DNA of 14,547 nt, taken from positions 1 to 14,547 of the forward strand of contig JBQTJM010000072.1 of assembly GCA_052387115.1 (NCBI GenBank), written 5' to 3'. The first letter of the stretch is position 1. Every line of letters begins with the position of its first letter. Both the position numbers and the translations under genes were made by a program. This document shows, piece after piece, positions 5,990-12,205 of the stretch. Origin of the DNA: JACCXJ01 sp052387115. GTDB lineage: Bacteria > Pseudomonadota > Gammaproteobacteria > JACCXJ01. The notes under the pieces are model-generated. The model saw only the letters and a program-made list of their open reading frames with translations. It did no database searches and was not told the origin of the DNA.

Positions 5990-6760
5990 CTACGTTCGTT
6001 CGGGTACGGTGATAGTTTGCGACTCTTTGGACACTGCAGCGGTGCCGCCTAGGATCACGCTGATGAACATGATCATGACGACCGTGCCGCTGGTATATAG
6101 GATCAAGTCGAAGTCGGAAACCCAGATATTCGGGATCTGCGTTAGAATCTGCTTTACGGGAGCGGTGAAGCTTACTCCAAACATTGCGCTGTAATGCATG
6201 CCGCACACCGCTGCACCGATGATAAAGGCGCTGGCAAATCTTTGCCACGCCCGACGTACCGTGAACGCGATCCACAACCCCACCATTGACACGATGACGG
6301 CAATGACCACCGACGCCGCTACCATCAATGGGTTGTGGTGCATCTCTGCCTCCATGTGCATGGCCAGCATACCCAGGTAATGCATGCAGGCAACACCAAG
6401 TCCCATGAGGGTCCCCGCAGCGATCAGCCGGCCTAGTTTCAGCTTCGGCTGCGAACCGACCATCGACACCGCGATCCCGGTCATAGCGATCGCTGCTAGC
6501 ATGGAGCCAGCCGTAAGCGTCGCATCGTAGGAGATTCTTAAAGGCACTTGATAGGCTAGCATTCCGATAAAATGCATGGACCAGATCGCCCCACCCCCGA
6601 ATGCGATGGCAGAGCCTACCAGCAGAGAGCGGTTCATGCCACCGCGTAGATCGGTCATCATACCCGCCAGGAACAGCCCAATAAATGCTCCGAAAACCGA
6701 TACCGTGTACGAGATCGCGACTAAGGTCCAGTCAAAAGTTCCGATAAGATCTATGGTCAT
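5990..6760 (-). CDS. Stand-alone MHYT-domain integral membrane sensor
   Basis: 256 residues, almost all membrane-embedded, with about seven hydrophobic helices (near 13-34, 45-66, 82-101, 113-134, 147-167, 177-197, 216-238). Three MHYT-type motifs lie at membrane edges: SMHFIGM (61-67), CMHYLGM (125-131) and GMHYSAM (187-193). MHYT domains are proposed to bind copper through these Met/His residues and to sense oxygen, CO or NO. Most known examples carry GGDEF/EAL or kinase domains; this one ends soon after the last helix with no output domain. AGGAG 9 nt before ATG at 6760 supports the start. It sits between fliA and cheY and only 21 bp from cheY, which suggests expression with the motility genes and a signal passed through a partner protein. 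That partner is unknown. Confidence 0.9.
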   Translation of the reverse strand: MTIDLIGTFDWTLVAISYTVSVFGAFIGLFLAGMMTDLRGGMNRSLLVGSAIAFGGGAIWSMHFIGMLAYQVPLRISYDATLTAGSMLAAIAMTGIAVSMVGSQPKLKLGRLIAAGTLMGLGVACMHYLGMLAMHMEAEMHHNPLMVAASVVIAVIVSMVGLWIAFTVRRAWQRFASAFIIGAAVCGMHYSAMFGVSFTAPVKQILTQIPNIWVSDFDLILYTSGTVVMIMFISVILGGTAAVSKESQTITVPERT

Positions 6761-6794
6761 TACTTACTCCTAGGTTTGTTAACGGTCGAGCGCG

Positions 6795-6873
6795 CGTAGG
6801 TTGGGGTGAGGAACGAACCCCAACGCTTCGCCATACGCGTTATGTTGGGGTTCCTTCGTCACCCCAACCTACG
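6795..6873. repeat. Inverted pair of REP palindromes between fliA and the MHYT gene
   Basis: Two 30-bp REP elements face each other (6795-6824 and 6844-6873), separated by 19 bp. Each begins CGTAGG and contains the stem GTTGGGGT/ACCCCAAC around a 9-nt loop. The copies differ at two positions only, GAGGAACGA versus GACGAAGGA in the loop, a reciprocal G/C swap. GTAG before the stem is the tetranucleotide known to matter for RAYT recognition in E. coli. The pair could fold into one long hairpin in the fliA-MHYT transcript and so affect stability or read-through. Confidence 0.85.
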
Positions 6874-6901
6874 AGCTCTCCAATCACCGGCGCTTACCCG
6901 C

Positions 6902-7648
6902 CTAAAAATCGTCCTCGGTCCATTCCGCCATTCTGGCTCGCAGCCGGATCATGGCCTGTGAATGTATCTGGCATACCCGCGATTCGCTGACGCCCAATAC
7001 CTCTCCGACCTCGCGCAGGTTGAGCTCGTCGTCGTAGTAGAGGGCGATCACCAGACGTTCGCGTTCCGGGAGGCTCGCGATCGCCTTTCCCAGCGCCTCC
7101 TGGAAATCACGATTCGCCGCGTATTCGTGAGGTGCCGGGATTTTCTGAGTGAAGCCTTCCGAGACGGCCTCGACCCGGGTGGGGACGTCCTCGAAGCTGA
7201 ATACCTTGTGGGCGCTCGTGTCCTGGAGGATCTGGAAATACTCTTCGAGGGAGATCCCCATGCGCTCCGCCACCTCTGAATCGCGGGCATCGCGGCCGTG
7301 CTCGGCCTCAAGGTCGTGGACCGCCTTGGCCAGCGCCCGGGTCCTTCTGTGCAGGGATCGCGGGGCCCAGTCTCCCTTGCGGATCTCGTCCAACATGGCG
7401 CCGCGGATCCGGATCCCGGCGTAGGTCTCGAAGCTCGCGCCCTGCGTGGCATCGTAATTACGCGAGGCCTCCAAGAGCCCGATCATCCCCGCCTGAATGA
7501 GATCGTCCACCTGAACGCTCGGCGGCAAGCGGCTGATGAGGTGATGGGCGATGCGTTTCACGAGCGGCGAATATTGTGACACCAGCCCCGGACCGTCTTC
7601 ACGGTCGGGGGCTCGCGCCTTTCTCTCGAGAGCGCTGCTGTCCATCAT
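6902..7648 (-). CDS. fliA: FliA, flagellar sigma factor 28
   Basis: 248 residues from the chosen start. Region 2 is clear at 26-98 (YSPLVKRIAHHL, VDDLIQAGMIGLLEA, FETYAGIRIRGAMLDEIRKG, DWAPRSLHRR). Region 3 follows, and region 4 (192-239: LPERERLVIALYY, then LREVGEVLGVSESRVCQIHS) holds the helix-turn-helix for the -35 element. The protein directs RNA polymerase to late flagellar and chemotaxis promoters and is held back by FlgM until the hook is complete. The frame is open upstream to 7738, but ATG at 7648 is preferred: it gives the family length and overlaps the flhG stop as ATGA, with GAGG upstream. This implies translational coupling to flhG. Confidence 0.95.
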   Translation of the reverse strand: MMDSSALERKARAPDREDGPGLVSQYSPLVKRIAHHLISRLPPSVQVDDLIQAGMIGLLEASRNYDATQGASFETYAGIRIRGAMLDEIRKGDWAPRSLHRRTRALAKAVHDLEAEHGRDARDSEVAERMGISLEEYFQILQDTSAHKVFSFEDVPTRVEAVSEGFTQKIPAPHEYAANRDFQEALGKAIASLPERERLVIALYYDDELNLREVGEVLGVSESRVCQIHSQAMIRLRARMAEWTEDDF

Positions 7649-8553
7649 GGCCGCGACCTCGGATCCGTTACACCCGACCTTACCATTCGTTCGACGAAGA
7701 ATTCCAAGCCCCCGCTGAGATACGTCGGGGCAGGCCATCGCTCGATGTCCAGGGCGAGCTGCTTGAAGGCAGCCGCAACGGGGCTACCGGGATACCGGTG
7801 GCAATGGGCGCCGGCAGCCGCCGCCGGGTGCTGAAGGCGGGCATCATAGGGGATCGTTCCGATGGCCTCGATCGTGACGCCCGTAAGCCGGTCGGTCATC
7901 ATAAGGAGCTCATGGAAAAGATCGGCGCCGTCTTGTGGATGGCGGCACCTATTGGCCAGGAGCCGGAATCGCGACCGACCGAAGTCGTGGTTCAGGATGC
8001 GCATGGTGGCATAGGCGTCCGTGATGGAGGCCGGGTCATTCGTGACGACCAGGATGATCTCCTGCGCGGCGCTGCAAAACGTCGCGACCATATCCGACAT
8101 GCCGGTGCCGGTATCGATGATCAGGACGTCGGTGACGTCCGACAGCCCGCTGAAGGCATAGACCAGGCCGGCATGCTCCGCCTTGCTCAGCATCGTCATG
8201 CGACGCGACCCCGATGCGGCCGGAACGAGATTGATCCCGCCTGGACCGCTCACGACCACGTCTTCCAAGCCGCATAAACCGTCCAGCACATGCGAAAGAT
8301 TGAGGACGGGCTTGAGCCCCAGCATCACATCGACGTTGGCGAGTCCCAGATCGGCGTCCATGAGCGTGACACCCTTCCCGAGCGAGGCGATCGCGGTAGA
8401 CAGGTTGATGGCGACGGTGGTTTTCCCTACCCCGCCCTTACCGCTCGTCACGGCGATCACCCGTATCGGGCGTGCTGCATCGGGCGACCGGTCGCCGGCC
8501 GGTATCCTGGCGGGAGCCGACCGCGCAGGATCCAGAGGAGTTGATTCCGTCAT
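7645..8553 (-). CDS. flhG: FlhG (FleN), MinD-like ATPase controlling flagellar number
   Basis: 302 residues, ParA/MinD family. The deviant Walker A SGKGGVGKTT (37-46), switch I DADLGLANVDVMLGL (66-80) and switch II LIIDTGTGM (144-152) are present; family members usually read DTAAGI at the last site. Later conserved blocks are NDPASITDAYATMRILN, FRLLANRC and the C-terminal GGLEFFVERMVR. FlhG restrains flagellar number, partly through the regulator FleQ and the GTPase FlhF. The first 30 residues are Pro/Ala/Arg-rich with no DQAxxLR-type FlhF-activating motif. No flhF lies upstream: the next gene is divergent. ATG at 8553 has GGAACGGA-type purines upstream. Its stop overlaps the fliA start by 4 bp. 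Confidence 0.93.
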   Translation of the reverse strand: MTESTPLDPARSAPARIPAGDRSPDAARPIRVIAVTSGKGGVGKTTVAINLSTAIASLGKGVTLMDADLGLANVDVMLGLKPVLNLSHVLDGLCGLEDVVVSGPGGINLVPAASGSRRMTMLSKAEHAGLVYAFSGLSDVTDVLIIDTGTGMSDMVATFCSAAQEIILVVTNDPASITDAYATMRILNHDFGRSRFRLLANRCRHPQDGADLFHELLMMTDRLTGVTIEAIGTIPYDARLQHPAAAAGAHCHRYPGSPVAAAFKQLALDIERWPAPTYLSGGLEFFVERMVRSGVTDPRSRP

Positions 8554-9014
8554 TGTTCCGTTCCGTCATCGGCCGACCTACCGCCATTACGGCAGAAGCG
8601 ACCGGTCCAAGTTGACCAGAGTTCTGTGCCCACCCCCTCCGTCGCGCGACCGAAATGTTGTCTGTAGGAACGCGCTGGCCGACTACGAGCAATCGCAATA
8701 CCACAATCAGTAAGTGTCGGACGATGAGAGCCTTACATTCGATTGCGGGCTCCGCAGTCGGATCCTTGACAGGCGTGCGCCGCCTGGTGGTGGAGGATCC
8801 CGGCAATTGAAAGTTGCAGATCAGAAAGAAGAAGCCGTGTGGAGACCGGCATGGGCCGCTCGCATCGCTGTCGTCCGACGCGAACGCATTGTCCGGACCG
8901 TCCGCGCCACACGCGCCAGCATGCGTAAAGCCTGCGCGATCGGTGACGCTAGCCTCGCCCGTAAGGACACAGCGCCTTGCTCGCCGTCCTATGTCAGGAG
9001 CATGAGCACAAACA
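8554..9014. other. 461-bp divergent intergenic region between flhG and the cheY-cheA operon
   Basis: No reading frame here resembles a known protein on either strand; the frames that cross it overlap flhG or cheY and have shadow-like composition. It must hold the promoters of both flanking operons. A sigma-28-like sequence faces the cheA operon (separate entry). A TTGACA at 8766-8771 has no good -10 partner. It is unusually long for a region between motility genes and may hide a small gene or decayed sequence that I cannot identify. Confidence 0.6.
8926..8952 (+). promoter_or_regulatory. Candidate sigma-28 (FliA) promoter of the cheY-cheA-cheW-mcp operon
   Basis: TAAAGCCT (8926-8933), an 11-nt spacer and GACGCTAG (8945-8952) resemble the FliA consensus TAAAGTTT-N11-GCCGATAA, with a perfect TAAAG, exact spacing and 5 of 8 matches in the -10. 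It lies about 60 bp upstream of the cheY ATG, a sensible leader length. FliA is encoded next door and classically drives chemotaxis genes. The weak -10 keeps this tentative. Confidence 0.35.
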
Positions 9015-9377
9015 ATGGCAACGATACTCACCGTCGATGATTCCGCATCCATTCGACAGATGGTCTCCTTCACCCTGAGAGGGGCCGGTTATGAGGTCCT
9101 CGAGGCGGTGGATGGAGAGGACGCCCTGAAAAAAGCCAGGGTGGGCCCGGTGAACTTGGTGCTCACCGACCTGTATATGCCCAAGATGGACGGCATCACA
9201 CTGATCCGAGAGCTTCGAAAGCTCCCTACCTATCGATTCGTTCCGATGCTGACCTTGACCACGGAATCGTCTCCGGAACGCAAGGCGGAGGGCAAGGCGG
9301 CCGGCGCCACCGGCTGGCTGGTGAAACCCTTCCACCCCGATCGGCTGCTTGCCACCATCGAGAAAGTACTGGGATGA
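9015..9377 (+). CDS. cheY: CheY-like single-domain response regulator of the cheA operon
   Basis: 120 residues, one receiver domain. The acidic pair is Asp8/Asp9 (LTVDDSASIRQMV), the phospho-acceptor is Asp52 (VLTDLYMPKMDG), the switch Thr is near 82 (LTLTTESSPE), and Lys104 sits in WLVKPFHPD. It differs clearly from the CheZ-linked CheY at 5582-5968 and matches the kind of receiver placed before cheA in many proteobacterial clusters. It may be a direct motor regulator or a phosphate sink for CheA. The ATG at 9015 has no close SD; AGGAG at 8996-9000 is 14 nt away and GAG at 9004-9006 is nearer. The stop is 45 bp before cheA. Confidence 0.93.
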   Translation: MATILTVDDSASIRQMVSFTLRGAGYEVLEAVDGEDALKKARVGPVNLVLTDLYMPKMDGITLIRELRKLPTYRFVPMLTLTTESSPERKAEGKAAGATGWLVKPFHPDRLLATIEKVLG

Positions 9378-9422
9378 GCCCCGCGGCGGCGCCCGGGTGT
9401 CGAGCCCCGGCCCCGACCCCTC

Positions 9423-11594
9423 ATGTCGATTGATCTCTCGCAGTTCCATCAGGCGTTCTTCGAAGAGAGCCTCGAAGGCCTGGAGACCATGGAGACCGGC
9501 CTCCTCAACCTGTCCCCCGGTGAGGTGGAGACGGAGGCCGTCAATACGCTGTTCCGCGTGGCGCATTCCATCAAGGGCGGCAGCGCGATGTTCGGGTTCT
9601 CGGCGATCGCGAGCCTGACCCATGTGATGGAGACGCTGCTGGACGATGTTCGGGCCGGCAGGGCCGGGATCGATCGATTGCTCGTAGACGCACTGCTCGC
9701 GGCCGTCGATTGCCTCAGAGAGACGGTGCTGGCCATGAAAGACGGTGGCGGCCACGACGACCGGCATATCGCCGCCTCGGAGGCCCAGTTGCAAAGCCTG
9801 CTCCCCGGTCATTCGCGGATCGAGGCCTTCCCAGCACCGGTGCGCGAATCCATTGATGAACCCAAGGGCACCGATGAACCCGAGGGCAAAGACGTTGAAA
9901 TCGGCGCGACCTGGCGCATCGCCTTCCATCCCTTTCCACACCTCTTCAAGACCGGAAACGACCCGTTACGACTGTTGCGTGCGCTGGCAGGTGCCGGCAG
10001 GCTGGCGGTGTCGGCAGACATCTCCCGTCTGCCCGCCTTCGGCGATCTGGACCCGGAATCCTGTTATCTCGGCTGGCACCTCACCTTGGACAGCGATGTC
10101 GGGCGCAAGGCGATCGGCGAGGTCTTCGAGTGGGTCGAGGGCGACTGCGATCTGGTCATCACCCCCTCGTCCGGGAGTTCGATATCGTTGCCGGAACCGG
10201 TGCTGCCGGAGGTGCCCCTTTCATCGTCAACTGGGGCCGATTACCACAAGCCGGTCCTCGATGATCCACATCCCCCGATAGCCGATAAAAGGGGACACGC
10301 CCACATCGAGCCGCCCCGCTTAGGTTCCGAACGGCGGCAGCCCGTCCCGCCCGGCGCCGAGGCCAGCTCTATCCGAGTGAGCACCCAGAAGATAGACGCC
10401 CTGATCAACCTGGTAGGCGAGTTGGTCATCACCCAATCGATGCTGAGCCAATGCGGACAGGACCTATCGTCACAGAGGGCTGATAACTCCATTGGCGGCC
10501 GGCTGCGCGACGGTCTGGCACAGCTCGCGCGCAACACCCGCGAGTTGCAGGAAAGCGTGCTCGGCATCCGGATGGTCCCGATCAGCTTCTCTTTCAATCG
10601 ATTTCCGCGCCTGGTTAGAGACCTCGGCCACAAGCTCTGCAAGAACGTCGAGCTCAGGGTGTCGGGTGAGAACACCGAGCTCGACAAGACCGTGATGGAG
10701 AAGATCAGCGATCCCCTGGTGCATTTGATCCGCAACGCCCTGGACCATGGGATCGAGACGCCGGAAGAGCGCAGGGCCGTCGGTAAACCGGAAACCGGTG
10801 TATTGCACCTCAACGCCTACCACTCCGGGGGCAGTATCCTCATCGAGATCGCCGACGACGGGGCCGGCATCGATTCCAGGAAGATCCTGGCCCGGGCGCG
10901 CGCGCGCGGGCTCATCGCGGAGGGCGATTCCCTGCCCGAGGATCGAATCCACGATCTCATCTTTCAACCGGGGTTCTCCACCGCCGCCGAGGTGACGGAA
11001 CTCTCCGGCCGCGGGGTCGGGCTGGACGTGGTCCGGCGCAATATCAAGGACCTCGGCGGGGTGGTCGAGGTGCGTACCAGGGCCGGTCAGGGCTCTACTT
11101 TCCTCATCAAGCTGCCGCTGACGCTCGCGATCCTGGACGGTCAGCTCATTCGCGTGGGCCGACACGTCTATGTGATCCCCTTGGTGTCCATCATCGAATC
11201 GCTTCAAGTCCGAAAGGATCGAGTCAGCTCCATGGCGGGCACCGCCGAGCTATATCAACTGCGGAATGAATATCTTCCCATTGTTCGACTGTATGAGATA
11301 TTGAGCGTGGTTCCCGACAATACAGGGCTCGACGCCGGCTTGCTGGTCGTGGTCGAGGGCGACGGACAAAAGGCCGGGATCCATGTGGACGACCTGCTGG
11401 CCCAGCAGCAGGTGGTCATCAAGAGTCTGGAGACCAATTATCGGCGCGTCACCGGGATATCGGGGGCGACCATCCTGGCGGACGGTACCGTGGCTTTGAT
11501 CCTGGATATCCAGGGTCTCATCGCGATGTCGCGTGGGCGTACTCCAGCCCTGTGCTCGGCGTCTCTTCCGTACGAACACCGCATCGCAGCGTGA
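9423..11594 (+). CDS. cheA: CheA, chemotaxis histidine kinase
   Basis: 723 residues. The N-terminal HPt domain has phospho-acceptor His48 in FRVAHSIKGGSAMFGF. A central domain at about 160-248 (WRIAFHPFPHLF, GNDPLRLLRAL, CYLGWHLTL, VFEWVEGDCDL) is of the type found in non-enteric CheA proteins. A disordered Pro-rich linker follows. The dimerisation helices start at IRVSTQKIDALINLVGELV. The ATPase carries N-box HLIRNALDHGIE, G1 IADDGAGID and G2 GRGVGLDVV, and a C-terminal CheW-like domain starts near 566 (LPLTLAILDGQLIRVG). All ATP-binding motifs are intact. It autophosphorylates under receptor-CheW control and passes phosphate to CheY and CheB. No clear SD is visible before ATG 9423. The stop overlaps the cheW ribosome-binding site. 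Confidence 0.95.
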   Translation: MSIDLSQFHQAFFEESLEGLETMETGLLNLSPGEVETEAVNTLFRVAHSIKGGSAMFGFSAIASLTHVMETLLDDVRAGRAGIDRLLVDALLAAVDCLRETVLAMKDGGGHDDRHIAASEAQLQSLLPGHSRIEAFPAPVRESIDEPKGTDEPEGKDVEIGATWRIAFHPFPHLFKTGNDPLRLLRALAGAGRLAVSADISRLPAFGDLDPESCYLGWHLTLDSDVGRKAIGEVFEWVEGDCDLVITPSSGSSISLPEPVLPEVPLSSSTGADYHKPVLDDPHPPIADKRGHAHIEPPRLGSERRQPVPPGAEASSIRVSTQKIDALINLVGELVITQSMLSQCGQDLSSQRADNSIGGRLRDGLAQLARNTRELQESVLGIRMVPISFSFNRFPRLVRDLGHKLCKNVELRVSGENTELDKTVMEKISDPLVHLIRNALDHGIETPEERRAVGKPETGVLHLNAYHSGGSILIEIADDGAGIDSRKILARARARGLIAEGDSLPEDRIHDLIFQPGFSTAAEVTELSGRGVGLDVVRRNIKDLGGVVEVRTRAGQGSTFLIKLPLTLAILDGQLIRVGRHVYVIPLVSIIESLQVRKDRVSSMAGTAELYQLRNEYLPIVRLYEILSVVPDNTGLDAGLLVVVEGDGQKAGIHVDDLLAQQQVVIKSLETNYRRVTGISGATILADGTVALILDIQGLIAMSRGRTPALCSASLPYEHRIAA

Positions 11595-11604
11595 GGGCGG
11601 CACC

Positions 11605-12168
11605 ATGAGCACGAGACCCGCGAACGATTTCGGCGCCCTGGAGATCAGCGCCGATCTACGTTCCGATCAATATCTGACCTTCATCCTGGCGGGGGAGGAA
11701 TACGGCGTGAACATCCTTCGAGTACAGGAAATCAAGGGCTGGAACGGGGTGACCGCGATCCCCAATACCCCTGACTACGTACAAGGCGTCGTCAATCTGC
11801 GCGGCACCATCGTACCTATCGTGGATCTGCGCAGATGCTTCGGGATACAGACGGTGGATTACGACAAGACCACCGTGGTCATCATGCTCAAGGTCACGGG
11901 ACAGCGTGGAGAACGCACCATGGGCTTCGTCGTGGACGCGGTTTCTGACGTATATGACGTGAGCGCGGAAGAGCGACGGCCGGCGCCCGATTTCGGCACC
12001 GCTGCCCAGACGGGGTTCGTGACCGGGCTCGCGACCGTCGCCGACAAGATGGTTATCTTGCTCGATATCGATCGGCTGGTCGAGACCCGCATGGGGCTCT
12101 TTGGTCATACTCGGGGTGACATCGCTCAGGACGTCCCGGTGCTCGGGGTCCCCCTGGGAAATATCTGA
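11605..12168 (+). CDS. cheW: CheW, receptor-kinase coupling protein
   Basis: 187 residues, a single CheW/SH3-like domain: YLTFILAGEEYGVNILRVQE, then IPNTPDYVQGVVNLRGTIVP, IVDLRRCFG, then MGFVVDAVSDVYDV and KMVILLDIDRLV. CheW bridges receptor signalling tips and CheA. ATG at 11605 is chosen because GAGGG, overlapping the cheA stop, sits about 7 nt upstream and the protein then has normal family length; the frame itself is open further upstream. It lies 10 bp after cheA and 37 bp before the receptor gene, consistent with one operon. Confidence 0.95.
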   Translation: MSTRPANDFGALEISADLRSDQYLTFILAGEEYGVNILRVQEIKGWNGVTAIPNTPDYVQGVVNLRGTIVPIVDLRRCFGIQTVDYDKTTVVIMLKVTGQRGERTMGFVVDAVSDVYDVSAEERRPAPDFGTAAQTGFVTGLATVADKMVILLDIDRLVETRMGLFGHTRGDIAQDVPVLGVPLGNI

Positions 12169-12205
12169 AGGCGGATACTCGGCAATCGAGACAAGGAGAT
12201 TGATT

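Noticed and set aside
7649..7738. Upstream extension of FliA by 30 codons
   Set aside because: The extension has no family similarity, lies inside flhG, and the ATGA overlap with GAGG gives a better start.
8566..8573. GCCGATGA on the minus strand, close to the sigma-28 -10 consensus, upstream of flhG
   Set aside because: It is too near the flhG ATG to leave a leader with a ribosome site, and no TAAAG lies at the right distance.
8766..8771. TTGACA as a sigma-70 -35 element
   Set aside because: The sequence 16-18 nt downstream (GGTGGA region) does not resemble TATAAT.
8714..9040. Plus-strand 108-codon frame ending inside cheY
   Set aside because: No SD before its ATG, Arg/Ala-rich composition, overlaps the start of cheY in another frame.
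8438..9073. Long minus-strand open frame across the flhG-cheY intergenic region
   Set aside because: It overlaps flhG and the divergent cheY in wrong frames, has no recognisable domain and shadow-like composition.
12101..12205. Upstream extension of the chemoreceptor by 35 codons
   Set aside because: It overlaps the cheW 3' end out of frame, and a clear AAGGAG precedes ATG 12206.
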